From Janthinobacterium sp. LM6 (GTDB lineage: Bacteria; Pseudomonadota; Gammaproteobacteria; Burkholderiales; Burkholderiaceae_D), in NCBI RefSeq assembly GCF_002002885.1, contig NZ_CP019510.1:1116001-1180000 (forward strand): a stretch of DNA of 64,000 bases, written 5' to 3'. The translations under genes and the position numbers were made by a program. The notes under the pieces were generated by a model. It saw only the letters and a program-made list of their open reading frames with translations. It made no database searches and had not been told where the DNA came from. Positions 19,702 through 30,581 of the stretch are shown here, one piece after another. Every line of letters starts with the position of its first letter. The stretch's first letter is position 1.

Positions 19702-21782
19702 GCGGGCAGCATGTTGCCTTCGAGCAGCAATGTTTCGAAAGCGGCGGCGGCCAGGGGGCGGCTGAACAAATAGCCTTGCATCTGGTCGCAGCCGTGCTGG
19801 CGCAGGAAGTCCAGCTGCTGCGCCGTTTCCACGCCTTCGGCGATCACTTTCAGGCGCAGGCTGTGCGCCAGCGAAATAATGGCGCGCACGATGGCCGCGT
19901 CGTCGTCGCTGTGCGTGATGTCGCTGACGAAGGTTTTGTCGATTTTCAATACGTCAATGGGGAAGTGGCGCAGGTAGGCCAGGCTGGAGTAGCCGGTGCC
20001 GAAGTCATCGATGGACAGTTGCACGCCCAGTCCCTTCAGCTTGGCCATGATGGCCGTGGCTTGTTCCACGTCATGCATGACCATGCTTTCCGTCAATTCC
20101 AGTTCCAGATGGGCCGCATCGAGTCCCGTGTCCGCCAGCGTCTGCGCCACCGCGTGCAACAGGTTCTTTTGTTTGAATTGCCTCGCCGACAGGTTGACGG
20201 CCAGGCGCAGCAGGCCATGGCCGGCCAGCTGCCAGGCGCGCGCCTGGGCGCATGCCGTGCGCAGCACCCAGTCGCCGATGGGCGTGATCAAGCCCATTTC
20301 CTCGGCCAGGCCGATGAAGCTGGCCGGCGCAATCCGCCCCAGCTGCGGGTGGGTCCAGCGCAGCAGCGCTTCCATGCCCACCACCGCGCCGCTGGCCAGG
20401 TCCAGCTGGGGCTGGTATTCGAGGTGGAATTGCCCCCGCTCCAGGGCATGGCGCAACTCGCTCTCCAGTCCCAGCCGTTCCAGGGTGCCCGCATTCATGC
20501 CCGAGGCATAGAATTGCCAGTTGCCCCGTCCCTGTTCCTTGGCGCGGTACATGGCGATGTCGGCGTGCTTGATCAGGGTGTCGGCATTCTGTCCATCGTC
20601 GGGATACACGGCCACGCCCATGCAACAGCTGAGAAAGAATTCATATTCGCCCAGTTGCAGCGGCTGCGCCACGGCGTCCTGGATGCGCTGCAGGATGGCC
20701 GCGCCCGGTTCGCCATTGCCATGCTGGGGCAGCAGCAGCACGAATTCGTCGCCGCCCAGGCGTGCCACCGTGTCGACTTCGCGCGTGGCGTCGCGCAGGC
20801 GCTCGGCCACGCTTTTCAGCACCAGGTCGCCCGCATCATGGCCCAGGGTATCGTTGACGAATTTAAAGCGGTCGAGGTCGATGAAAACCACCCACAGGGG
20901 CAGGCCGCTGCGCCGCGTCACGGCCATCGCCTGCTCCAGCCGTTCGCGCAGCAGTGCCCGGTTGGCCAGGCCCGTCAGGATATCGTGCCTGGCCTGGAAT
21001 TCCATTTCCTGTTCGAAACGCATGACGGTGCTGATGTCGTATTGCGCCACGACAAAGTGGCTGAGCGCGCCATCGCCATCGTCGCGCACGGGCGCGACGA
21101 ACAGCTCGCTCCAGTAAGTGCTGCCATCCTTGCGGAAATTGCGCACGATGGCCTTGCCTTCGCGTTGTTCGCGCAGGGCCGCCGTAATGGGGTGCATGTC
21201 TTGCCGCCCCTGCTCGGGACCCTGCAAGTCTTCCAGGCGCTGGCCGATGACTTCGCCGGCCGCATAGCCGGTGATGCGCTCGAAGGCGGGATTGACGTAT
21301 TCGATCAGGTAGCCGGGCGCGTCGGCGCTGCACAGGATGATGGCATTGGCCGACACTTCGATGATGCGTTCGCGCAAGCGCAACGACTTTTCATTGTGCA
21401 TGCGCGCGGCGATATCCTCGGACAGGCGCAGATTGGCAAACTGCAGCGCCGCCGTGCGTTCGCCCGTGATGCGGGCAATCACGGAATTGCGCGACACCAG
21501 CTGGTACACATAGGCCGTGGCCAGCAGGCTCGATAATATTCCACCCAGCAACACGTACAGCGAGCCGCGGCGGTTCGCATCCAGGGTCAGCCCATGCGCG
21601 GGCAGCATGGCCGCACTCAGCGCATGGCCGCTGGTGTGGTATTGCAGCAGCGCCCTGGCGCTTTCCGCTTCGATCTGCCGCGCCGAGACATAGCACAGCG
21701 CCGTCAGGCACAGGCCGACCGCCAGGGTGATCAGGGCCGAGGTGGAGACGGAAATGGAGATGCGCTTGAAGAATGATTGCAT
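19698..21782 (-). CDS. Membrane-bound PAS-GGDEF-EAL protein
   Basis: A cyclic-di-GMP enzyme of 694 residues. Two membrane segments (about 15-35 and 74-98) bracket a short periplasmic loop. A PAS domain covers about 135-255, the diguanylate cyclase domain has an intact GGDEF at 343-347, and the phosphodiesterase domain has an intact EAL at 471-473 plus [13 protein letters not shown] near 592-604. Both catalytic signatures are preserved, so it could make or break cyclic-di-GMP; the net activity cannot be read from sequence. It is divergent from the Crp/Fnr-type regulator, with a perfect palindrome between them. Confidence 0.93.
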   Translation of the reverse strand: MQSFFKRISISVSTSALITLAVGLCLTALCYVSARQIEAESARALLQYHTSGHALSAAMLPAHGLTLDANRRGSLYVLLGGILSSLLATAYVYQLVSRNSVIARITGERTAALQFANLRLSEDIAARMHNEKSLRLRERIIEVSANAIILCSADAPGYLIEYVNPAFERITGYAAGEVIGQRLEDLQGPEQGRQDMHPITAALREQREGKAIVRNFRKDGSTYWSELFVAPVRDDGDGALSHFVVAQYDISTVMRFEQEMEFQARHDILTGLANRALLRERLEQAMAVTRRSGLPLWVVFIDLDRFKFVNDTLGHDAGDLVLKSVAERLRDATREVDTVARLGGDEFVLLLPQHGNGEPGAAILQRIQDAVAQPLQLGEYEFFLSCCMGVAVYPDDGQNADTLIKHADIAMYRAKEQGRGNWQFYASGMNAGTLERLGLESELRHALERGQFHLEYQPQLDLASGAVVGMEALLRWTHPQLGRIAPASFIGLAEEMGLITPIGDWVLRTACAQARAWQLAGHGLLRLAVNLSARQFKQKNLLHAVAQTLADTGLDAAHLELELTESMVMHDVEQATAIMAKLKGLGVQLSIDDFGTGYSSLAYLRHFPIDVLKIDKTFVSDITHSDDDAAIVRAIISLAHSLRLKVIAEGVETAQQLDFLRQHGCDQMQGYLFSRPLAAAAFETLLLEGNMLPA

Positions 21783-21868
21783 GATGGCGTCCGGTAAGCA
21801 GCACCGCTACCGATCCGTGATCGGGCAGCCCTGGCAGTGATTGACTGTAGGGCGCGCAGCGATTCAGC

Positions 21869-21890
21869 GTCCGTTCGCTACCGAACGGAC
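21869..21890. promoter_or_regulatory. Perfect 9-bp palindrome between divergent genes
   Basis: GTCCGTTCG, a 4-base CTAC spacer and CGAACGGAC form a perfect dyad. It lies 86 bases upstream of the GGDEF-EAL gene and 130 bases upstream of the Crp/Fnr-like gene. Its size and symmetry fit a dimeric regulator operator, with the adjacent Crp/Fnr-like protein the obvious candidate. It does not match the TGTGA or TTGAT half-sites of classical CRP or FNR. Confidence 0.55.
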
Positions 21891-22020
21891 ATTCATGCCA
21901 GTAAGAAATATAGTCGGGCCACCGTGCAAGCAGTGTGTTACGCTGCACACCATGGCGACCCTCGTTCGGACGCCTTTCATCTACCCCCTAGCTGACGACT
22001 GGAAACCAGGAAACCTGCCC

Positions 22021-22761
22021 ATGTCGAGTCCGCATGCCCAGCTGCACAACCCGAATCAAAACCATTTGCTCGCCGCCATGCTCGACGCCGATTTCGCGCG
22101 CCTGGCACCCCACCTGGAGCAAGTCTCCATGCTGCTGGGCGACGTGATCTACGACTCGGGCGACAAGCTGCAGCATGTGTACTTCCCCACCACGGCCATC
22201 GTTTCCATCCACTACCTGCTGGAAAACGGCGGCTCGTCGGAAATCGCCGGCGTCGGCAATGAAGGCGTGGTGGGCGTGTCGCTGTTCATGGGCGGCAACT
22301 CGACACCGAGCCGCGCCGTCGTGCAGACGGGCGGCGTCGGCTACCGGCTCAAGGCCCACCTGCTGATGGAAGAGTTCGACCGCGCCGGCCCCGTCATGCG
22401 CTTGCTGCTGCGCTATACGCAAGCCTTGATCACGCAAATGTCGCAAACGGCCGTGTGCAACCGCCACCATACTGTGGAGCAGCAATTGTGCCGCTGGCTG
22501 CTGCTGACCATGGACCGCCTGCCGAACCGCGAGCTGACCATGACGCAGGAACTGATCGCCAATATGCTGGGCGTGCGCCGCGAAGGCGTGACGGAAGCGG
22601 CGGGGCGCCTGCAGCAGCGCGGCCTCATCAGCTATCGACGCGGCCATATCACGGTGCAGGACCGCGCCGGCCTCGAAGGCCAGGTGTGCGAATGCTATGG
22701 CGTCGTCAAGAAAGAATTTGCGCGCCTGCTGTCGGACGTGCGCCAGCGCCAAGGCCGCTAG
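22021..22761 (+). CDS. Crp/Fnr family transcriptional regulator
   Basis: A 246-residue regulator. An N-terminal cyclic-nucleotide-binding-type beta-roll covers about residues 20-130 (GDVIYDSGDKLQHVYFPTTAIVSIHYLLENGG, GVGNEGVVGVSLFMGG), followed by a dimer helix and a C-terminal winged helix (about 170-225: ELTMTQELIANMLGVRREGVTEAAGRLQQRGLISYRRGHITV). The cAMP-binding signature of true CRP and the N-terminal cysteine cluster of FNR are both absent, so the effector is unknown. The start was chosen for the AGGAAA ribosome-binding site and the family length; a longer in-frame extension looks non-coding. It lies 47 bases before the hybrid kinase. Confidence 0.9.
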   Translation: MSSPHAQLHNPNQNHLLAAMLDADFARLAPHLEQVSMLLGDVIYDSGDKLQHVYFPTTAIVSIHYLLENGGSSEIAGVGNEGVVGVSLFMGGNSTPSRAVVQTGGVGYRLKAHLLMEEFDRAGPVMRLLLRYTQALITQMSQTAVCNRHHTVEQQLCRWLLLTMDRLPNRELTMTQELIANMLGVRREGVTEAAGRLQQRGLISYRRGHITVQDRAGLEGQVCECYGVVKKEFARLLSDVRQRQGR

Positions 22762-22808
22762 GCGCCGCATTTCCCTCCCCTTTATTGTTGTCATAGCCCA
22801 GGCTACCC

Positions 22809-24713
22809 ATGCACTCAGTTGAAAATAACCCTAACCGCGCCCCCTCGCGCTGGCCCATGGCATTGGCGTTTTCATTCAGCGCGATCGCCCTGCTGGCCGT
22901 CGGCGCGCTGGCCTGGCGCGCGCCGTTTGAGACGGCTTGCGTCATCGACGCACTGGTCTTCCTGCTGCTGATGCTGCTGGTGGCGCTGTACCGGCGCACC
23001 GTGGCGGCCAGCCTGCCGCGCCAGCTGCTCAAGGCGGGCGCCTTGCAGGATGCGATTTTCAACAGCGCCAATTTCTCGTGCATCGCCACCGATGCGCAGG
23101 GCGTGATCCAGATTTTTAACGTCGGCGCCGAACGCATGCTCGGCTATGCGGCCAGCGACGTGGTCGACAAGCTGACGCCGGCCGGTATTTCCGACGCGCA
23201 AGAAATCGTCGCCCGTGCCGCCGCCCTCAGCGCCGAGCTCGACACCGTCATCACGCCGGGCGTGGAAGCGCTCGTGTTCAAGGCCACGCGCGGCATCGAA
23301 GACATCTATGAGCTGACCTACATCCGCAACGATGGCAGCCGTTTCCCCGCCATCGTCTCCGTGACGGCCCTGCGCGACGCGCAGAGCAAGGTCATCGGTT
23401 ATCTGCTGATCGGCACCGACAACACGGTGCGCAAGCAGGTCGAGGCGGAACAGGCACTGCTGGATCAGCGCCTGCGCGAACAGCAGGCGTATACGCGCTC
23501 GCTGGTCGAGACCAACAATGCCGAGCTGAAGAAGGCGCGTCTGGTGGCGGAAAAGGCCAACCGCGCCAAGTCCGAATTCCTCTCGAGCATGAGCCATGAA
23601 TTGCGCACGCCGCTGAATGCCGTGCTGGGTTTCGCCCAGCTGATGGCATCCGACGTGCCACCGCCGAGCCCGCCGCAGCAGCGCTCGATCGAGCAAATCC
23701 TCAAGGGCGGCTGGTACCTGTTGCGTTTGATCAATGAAATCCTCGACCTGGCCATGATCGAATCGGGCAAGGTCACCCTGTCGCAGGAAGCGATGTCGCT
23801 GCTCGACGTGCTGCAGGATTGCCAGGCGATGATCGCGCCGCAGGCGGAAAAGCGCGGCATCCGCATGCATTTCCCCCGCTGCGGCAAGGCCTTTTATGTG
23901 CATGCGGACCGCACGCGCGTGAAACAGGTGATGATCAACCTGCTGTCGAACGCCATCAAGTACAACCAGGGCGGCGGCGCCGTCACCGTCGAGTGCAGCC
24001 GGCATGGCGACAAGGTGCGCGTGAGCGTGCGTGACAGTGGCGCCGGCCTCGACGCGGCCCAGGTGGCGCAGCTGTTCCAGCCCTTCAACCGCCTGGGACA
24101 GGAAAACAGCACGGAAGAGGGCACGGGCATCGGCCTCGTCGTCACCAAGCAATTGGTCGAATTGATGGGCGGCACCATCGGCGTCGACAGCGCCGTCGGC
24201 GTGGGCACCACCTTCTGGTTCGAACTGGCCGCCAGCAGCGCGCCGGAACTGGTGCTGGGCGACGGCGATGCGCTGCCGCAGGTGCAGGAGCCGCAGGAAA
24301 GCCAGCGCACCTTGCTGTACGTGGAAGACAATCCCGCCAACCTGGCGCTGGTCGAGCAATTGATCGCCCGCCGCAGCGACTTGAAATTGCTGACGGCCAT
24401 CGATGCGCACCTGGGCATCGACCTGGCGCGCACCTACCAGCCGGACGTGATCTTGATGGATATCAACCTGCCCGGCATCAGCGGCTATGGCGCCCTGCAC
24501 ATCCTGCATGATGATCCCCTCACCAGCCATATTCCCGTCATGGCGCTGTCGGCCAACGCCGTGCCGCGCGACATCGAAAAAGGCTTGCAAGCGGGCTTCT
24601 TCCGCTATCTGACCAAGCCGATCAAGGTCGTCGAATTCATGGACGCGCTCGACGTGGCCCTGCACCATGCAGCCGCGCACGGCCTGGCCGACGACACTCA
24701 CGTAATACGCTAA
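22809..24713 (+). CDS. Hybrid sensor histidine kinase (PAS-HisKA-HATPase-REC)
   Basis: A 634-residue inner-membrane sensor. Two closely spaced transmembrane helices (about 17-36 and 42-62) anchor it. A PAS domain follows at about 75-210, then a coiled coil. The phosphoacceptor His263 is in SMSHELRTPLN. The ATP-binding domain has NLLSNAIKYN, DSGAGLD and the GTGIGL block. A C-terminal receiver domain carries the predicted phosphoacceptor Asp552 (PDVILMDINLPG). The next gene, 28 bases downstream, is a REC-PAS protein and a likely phosphorelay partner. Confidence 0.93.
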   Translation: MHSVENNPNRAPSRWPMALAFSFSAIALLAVGALAWRAPFETACVIDALVFLLLMLLVALYRRTVAASLPRQLLKAGALQDAIFNSANFSCIATDAQGVIQIFNVGAERMLGYAASDVVDKLTPAGISDAQEIVARAAALSAELDTVITPGVEALVFKATRGIEDIYELTYIRNDGSRFPAIVSVTALRDAQSKVIGYLLIGTDNTVRKQVEAEQALLDQRLREQQAYTRSLVETNNAELKKARLVAEKANRAKSEFLSSMSHELRTPLNAVLGFAQLMASDVPPPSPPQQRSIEQILKGGWYLLRLINEILDLAMIESGKVTLSQEAMSLLDVLQDCQAMIAPQAEKRGIRMHFPRCGKAFYVHADRTRVKQVMINLLSNAIKYNQGGGAVTVECSRHGDKVRVSVRDSGAGLDAAQVAQLFQPFNRLGQENSTEEGTGIGLVVTKQLVELMGGTIGVDSAVGVGTTFWFELAASSAPELVLGDGDALPQVQEPQESQRTLLYVEDNPANLALVEQLIARRSDLKLLTAIDAHLGIDLARTYQPDVILMDINLPGISGYGALHILHDDPLTSHIPVMALSANAVPRDIEKGLQAGFFRYLTKPIKVVEFMDALDVALHHAAAHGLADDTHVIR

Positions 24714-24741
24714 TTCAGCATTTATTTTTAGGAATACCGCT

Positions 24742-25548
24742 ATGCTTCAAGCCACCGAGATCCTGAACGCCAGCATCCTCATCGTCGATGACCAGGAGGC
24801 CAACGTCATGCTGCTGGAACAGGTGCTGCGCAATGCCGGCTATACGCGCATCACGTCCACCATGGACCCGCAAGCCGTGCGCGCGCTGCACCAGCAGCAC
24901 CGCTACGACCTGATCCTGCTCGACTTGCAGATGCCGGAAATGGATGGTTTCGAAGTCATGGAAGGCTTGCGCGACATCGAGGCGGGCAGCTATCTGCCCG
25001 TGCTGGTGATTACGGCCCAGCCCGGCCACAAGCTGCGCGCCCTGCAGGCGGGCGCCAAGGATTTCGTCAGCAAGCCTTTCGACCTGGTGGAAGTCAAGAC
25101 GCGCATCCACAACATGCTGGAAGTGCGGCTGCTGTACCAGAAGCTGGCCGAATACAACAAGTCGCTGGAACAGATGGTGGAAGTGCGCACGGCGGAGCTG
25201 CGCGAAAGCGAAGCGCGCTTCCAGCGCTTCACGGAACTGTCGTCCGACTGGTACTGGGAGCAGGATGCGCAGGGCAATTTGACGCGCTTTTCCGGCCCCG
25301 TGGCTGAAATGCTGGGCATCGGCAGCGAGGAAGAGCCGCAACGCTGGAACGCGGCCGAGCGTGCCTTGCTCGACGCCAAGATTGCCGCACGGGAACCGTT
25401 TCTCGACTTTATCTACAGCCGCGCCAACCTCGACGGCAGCACGCAATACCTGCAGGTCAGCGGCGAACCGATGTTCGACACGGGCAGCCGCTTCATCGGC
25501 TACCGCGGCATCGGCCTCGATGTCACGGAGCGCCATCGCACTGTTTGA
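24742..25548 (+). CDS. Response regulator with receiver and PAS domains, no output domain
   Basis: A 268-residue cytoplasmic protein. The receiver domain (about 9-125) has DD at 16-17, predicted phosphoacceptor Asp61 in LILLDLQMPEMDG, and the conserved lysine in FVSKPFD. A coiled coil (about 130-160: YQKLAEYNKSLEQMVEVRTAELRESEARFQ) leads into a PAS domain ending IGLDVTERHRTV. The protein stops exactly where a GGDEF, kinase or other output domain would normally begin. It probably works through protein contacts, or takes phosphate from the neighbouring hybrid kinase. Confidence 0.9.
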   Translation: MLQATEILNASILIVDDQEANVMLLEQVLRNAGYTRITSTMDPQAVRALHQQHRYDLILLDLQMPEMDGFEVMEGLRDIEAGSYLPVLVITAQPGHKLRALQAGAKDFVSKPFDLVEVKTRIHNMLEVRLLYQKLAEYNKSLEQMVEVRTAELRESEARFQRFTELSSDWYWEQDAQGNLTRFSGPVAEMLGIGSEEEPQRWNAAERALLDAKIAAREPFLDFIYSRANLDGSTQYLQVSGEPMFDTGSRFIGYRGIGLDVTERHRTV

Positions 25549-25600
25549 TTGCCGACCGTTGATTTATACTTGGTGCCATCGATACAGACCAGGAAAAATC

Positions 25601-25855
25601 ATGACTGACAAATCTCCCTCCTACTGGTTCCCCGCCAAGACCTATGGCTGGGGCTGGGGCTTGCCCATCACCTGGCAGGGCTGGCTGGTGTTCCTGGCCG
25701 CGCTGGCGCTGTTCGCCTGCGGCGCCTTTTTGTTCCCCCCGCAAACCATGCTGGTCGGCTACATCGTGTATGAAGTGGCCATCGTGGCCGTGCTCATTTT
25801 CATCTGCCAGTTGAAGGGCGAACCGACCAGCTGGCGCTGGGGCAAGAAGAAATAA
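25601..25855 (+). CDS. Small tryptophan-rich two-helix membrane protein
   Basis: An 84-residue protein of unknown function. It opens MTDKSPSYWFPAKTYGWGWG, followed by two hydrophobic segments (about residues 28-48 and 51-70) and a basic tail (SWRWGKKK). An AGGAA ribosome-binding site lies 6-7 bases before the ATG, which favours this start over an upstream in-frame extension overlapping the REC-PAS gene. A positive-inside reading puts both ends in the cytoplasm. It is 52 bases after the REC-PAS gene and could be in that operon. Confidence 0.75.
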   Translation: MTDKSPSYWFPAKTYGWGWGLPITWQGWLVFLAALALFACGAFLFPPQTMLVGYIVYEVAIVAVLIFICQLKGEPTSWRWGKKK

Positions 25856-25938
25856 GCGCGATGGCGTCTGTTGCATTGCAGCAGATGCGCAAAGACGACA
25901 CCTGCAAGAAATCATCTGGCCACGCGGCGTGAACCGCG

Positions 25939-25944
25939 TATAAT
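25939..25944 (+). promoter_or_regulatory. -10 element of the thi operon promoter
   Basis: A perfect TATAAT about 27 bases upstream of the riboswitch P1 strand. The -35 region, near 25916-25921, is poorly conserved. Confidence 0.6.
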
Positions 25945-25970
25945 TGGCTCGCTGCCGCAAGGCGGCAAAC

Positions 25971-26065
25971 GCTAGGGGTCCTGCCTTTCGCTGTGGAAAC
26001 ACGGTGCAAGCGCGGGTGAGAAATACCCTCCGAACCTGATCTGGATAATGCCAGCGAAGGGAAGC
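25971..26065 (+). ncRNA. TPP riboswitch (THI element)
   Basis: Senses thiamine pyrophosphate and controls the downstream thi genes. The diagnostic conserved strands are clear: GGGGTCCTGCC on the 5' side, GTGAGAAATACCC, CCGAACCTGATCTGGATAATG and CCAGCGAAGGGAAGC. The first GCT and last AGC can close helix P1. The variable P3 arm lies between GCTGTGG and the GTGAGA strand. It is followed 94 bases later by thiC. Confidence 0.97.
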
Positions 26066-26120
26066 TTTAGGATGACTGCACCCCGCTTTTCCGCGTGCGC
26101 AATTCCGAACCTCCTTAGCT

Positions 26121-28072
<1,952 letters not shown>

Positions 28073-28083
28073 AGGAGAGCGTG

Positions 28084-28296
28084 ATGCCTGCATTGATATC
28101 CATCACGCTCAACGGCGCACCGCACCAGGTGCCGCCCGGGCAGACACTCGATCAATTGATCGCCGCGCTGTCGCTGGAAAACCAGGCGCTGGCGCTGGCC
28201 GTCAACCGCAACGTCGTGCCGCGCAAGGCGTGGCCGGGACAGGTCTTGCAGGTGCAAGACCAGGTTGAAATCGTACGCGCGATTGGCGGCGGTTGA
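28084..28296 (+). CDS. thiS: Sulfur carrier protein ThiS
   Basis: A 70-residue ubiquitin-like sulfur carrier that delivers sulfur as a C-terminal thiocarboxylate for the thiazole ring. It has the small beta-grasp pattern ([51 protein letters not shown]) and ends in the required Gly-Gly. A GGAGA ribosome-binding site precedes the ATG, which sits 11 bases after thiC. Its adenylating partner ThiF is not in this window. Confidence 0.95.
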   Translation: MPALISITLNGAPHQVPPGQTLDQLIAALSLENQALALAVNRNVVPRKAWPGQVLQVQDQVEIVRAIGGG

Positions 28297-28321
28297 GTTG
28301 AGAATAGACAAGGAAACGCAC

Positions 28322-29116
28322 ATGAATACCGCAACAAATAACGACCTGCTGACCATCGCAGGCAAACAGTACCAGTCGCGCCTGCTGGTGGGCAGCGGCA
28401 AGTACAAGGATTTGCCGCAGACGCGCGAGGCGACGGACGCGGCTGAGGCGCAAATCATCACGGTGGCGATCCGCAGGGTCAACATTGGCCAGGACCCGAA
28501 CGCGCCCAGCTTGCTGGACTTCGTGCCGCCGGACCAGTACACGATCTTGCCGAACACGGCCGGCTGCTACAACGCGAAGGACGCCGTCTACACGCTGCAG
28601 CTGGCGCGCGAACTGCTGGGCGGGCGCAATCTGGTGAAACTGGAAGTGCTGGGCGATGAAAAAACCCTGTTTCCGCACATGCCGGAAACGTTGATTGCGG
28701 CCGAGGCGCTGGTCAAGGATGGCTTTGACGTGATGGTCTATTGCAGCGACGATCCCATCCAGGCGAAGATACTGGAAGACATCGGCTGCGTGGCCGTCAT
28801 GCCGCTCGCCTCGCTGATCGGCTCGGGCATGGGCATCTTGAATCCGTGGAACTTGTCCTTGATCATCGACCAGGCGAAAGTGCCCGTGCTGGTGGACGCG
28901 GGCGTGGGCACGGCGTCGGATGCGGCGATTGCCATGGAACTCGGTTGCGATGGCGTGCTGATGAATACGGCGATTGCCGGCGCGCGCGACCCCGTGCGCA
29001 TGGCGCGTGCGATGAAGCTGGCCGTGCGGGCCGGGCGCGAAGCGTTTTTGGCGGGCCGCATGCCGCGCAAATTTGCCGCTTCCCCATCGTCGCCGATGGC
29101 GGGCAGGCTGGCGTGA
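28322..29116 (+). CDS. thiG: Thiazole synthase
   Basis: Builds the thiazole phosphate from DXP, ThiS-thiocarboxylate and dehydroglycine in a TIM barrel. It has 264 residues. [21 protein letters not shown] is the family N-terminus. The Schiff-base lysine lies in [10 protein letters not shown], and the phosphate-binding loops are in [15 protein letters not shown] and [30 protein letters not shown] is made by dxs, near 50 kb in this same window. The stop overlaps the thiD start. Confidence 0.97.
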   Translation: MNTATNNDLLTIAGKQYQSRLLVGSGKYKDLPQTREATDAAEAQIITVAIRRVNIGQDPNAPSLLDFVPPDQYTILPNTAGCYNAKDAVYTLQLARELLGGRNLVKLEVLGDEKTLFPHMPETLIAAEALVKDGFDVMVYCSDDPIQAKILEDIGCVAVMPLASLIGSGMGILNPWNLSLIIDQAKVPVLVDAGVGTASDAAIAMELGCDGVLMNTAIAGARDPVRMARAMKLAVRAGREAFLAGRMPRKFAASPSSPMAGRLA

Positions 29117-29880
29117 TGGTGCTAACGTTGCCGACGGTGCTGGTGTTTGCCGGCGCCGACCCGTCGGGCGGCGCCGGCATCGCCGCCGATATTGTCGCCA
29201 TTGCGGCGCAGGGCGCGCATGCCTTGCCCGTCGTGACGGCCTTGACGGTGCAGGACAACGACAGGGTCTTTGGCGTGGAGCCGGTGGCGCCGGAACTGCT
29301 GCGCCGGCAGGCGCAGGCGCTGATCGACAAGATGGCGATTCATGCCGTCAAGATCGGCATTCCCGGCAGCGCCGCGAATGCGGCCGTCATCGCGCAACTG
29401 ATCGCGCAAATGCGGCTGCTGCGCCCAAGCTTGCCTGTCGTGCTCGATCCCGTGCTGGCCAGCGGCCATGGCGACGTGCTCAGCCGGGACGATGCCGTGC
29501 TGGCGCTGGCGTCCTTGCTGCCGGTGACTACCGTCATCGTACCGAACGGGCCGGAAGCGCTGGCCCTCGGGGGCGAAGAAAACCTGCGCGCGCAAGGTTG
29601 CGCCAATGTGCTGGTGACGGGCGGGCATGGCGAAGGCGCGACGGTCGTCAACCGCTGGTTTGACGCCGCTGGCGGCGGGCGCGAATGGCGCTGGCCCCGT
29701 CTTCCCGGCGAATTTCACGGCAGCGGCTGCACCCTGGCCTCCGCCATCGCGGCGCAGCTGGCGCTGGGGCAGGCGCTGCCGGAAGCGCTTGACCGGGCGC
29801 AAGCCTATTGCCATGCGGCCCTGGCCGGCGCGTATGCGATTGCGCCAGGTCAACTCATGCCGCAACGATTCTTTACATAA
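29116..29880 (+). CDS. thiD: Hydroxymethylpyrimidine / phosphomethylpyrimidine kinase
   Basis: Phosphorylates HMP and HMP-P to HMP-PP for coupling to thiazole. It has 254 residues. The ribokinase-like fold is shown by VLVFAGADPSGGAGIAADIVAI, ALTVQDNDRV, MAIHAVKIGIPGS, VVLDPVLASGHGD, VTTVIVPNGPEALAL and the anion-hole block FHGSGCTLASAIAAQLA with its catalytic Cys/Gly. The ATG overlaps the thiG stop by one base. Confidence 0.95.
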   Translation: MVLTLPTVLVFAGADPSGGAGIAADIVAIAAQGAHALPVVTALTVQDNDRVFGVEPVAPELLRRQAQALIDKMAIHAVKIGIPGSAANAAVIAQLIAQMRLLRPSLPVVLDPVLASGHGDVLSRDDAVLALASLLPVTTVIVPNGPEALALGGEENLRAQGCANVLVTGGHGEGATVVNRWFDAAGGGREWRWPRLPGEFHGSGCTLASAIAAQLALGQALPEALDRAQAYCHAALAGAYAIAPGQLMPQRFFT

Positions 29881-29890
29881 GGAAAACATC

Positions 29891-30514
29891 ATGCGTGGAC
29901 TGTATCTGGTCACCCCGAACTGGGACGACACCGACCGCCTGCTCGATATCACGGAACAGGCTTTGCACGGCGGCGTGGCCCTGCTGCAATACCGTCACAA
30001 GAGCGCCGAGGCGGAGCAGCGGCGCGAACAGGCGGGTGCCTTGCTGGCCCTGGCCCGCAAGTATGGCGTGCCCTTCATCATCAACGATTTTCTTGAGCTG
30101 TGCGAAGAGCTCGACGCGGATGGCGTGCACGTGGGCGGCACGGACGCGTCCGTGGCGCAGGTGCGCGCCCGGCTGGGCAAGGACAAGATCGTCGGCGCCT
30201 CCTGCTATGGCGACATGGCCCTGGCACGCACGGCAGCAGAGGGTGGCGCCAGCTACGTGGCCTTCGGCGGCTTTTACCCGTCGCTGGTGAAAAAGTATCC
30301 GGTGACGACGCCCCTGGATATCGTGCTGCAGGCGAAACGCGAGATCGCCTTGCCCTGCGTGGTGATCGGCGGCATGACGCCGGAGAACGCGGCGCCGCTG
30401 GTGGCGCGCGGCGCCGACATGGTGGCGGCGATCACTAGCGTCTATCAGGCGGACGATGTGGATATTGCGATGCAGCAATTCAATCTGCTATTTGCGCATG
30501 CAGGGGAGGCGTGA
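29891..30514 (+). CDS. thiE: Thiamine-phosphate synthase
   Basis: Couples HMP-PP and thiazole phosphate to give thiamine phosphate. It has 207 residues. Family blocks: LYLVTPNWDD, GGVALLQYRHKSA (pyrophosphate contact), VPFIINDFLELCEELDADGVHVGG, VGASCYGDMALARTAAEGGASYVAFGGFYPS, PCVVIGGMTPENAAPLVARGADMVAAIT. An AAGGAAA ribosome-binding site precedes the ATG. It closes the operon thiC-S-G-D-E. The glycine oxidase ThiO and ThiF, which are also needed, must be encoded elsewhere. Confidence 0.96.
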   Translation: MRGLYLVTPNWDDTDRLLDITEQALHGGVALLQYRHKSAEAEQRREQAGALLALARKYGVPFIINDFLELCEELDADGVHVGGTDASVAQVRARLGKDKIVGASCYGDMALARTAAEGGASYVAFGGFYPSLVKKYPVTTPLDIVLQAKREIALPCVVIGGMTPENAAPLVARGADMVAAITSVYQADDVDIAMQQFNLLFAHAGEA

Positions 30515-30581
30515 GGGGGCGGATTTGGCGAATAATCGGCATATAATATGAGCATCATTCATTACCGAGGTCCCTTTACCC

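Noticed and set aside
28765-28810. Possible frameshift in thiG because a long + strand frame runs across thiG and thiD
   Set aside because: thiG is uninterrupted in its own frame with all motifs; the long frame is the thiD frame extended upstream by chance.
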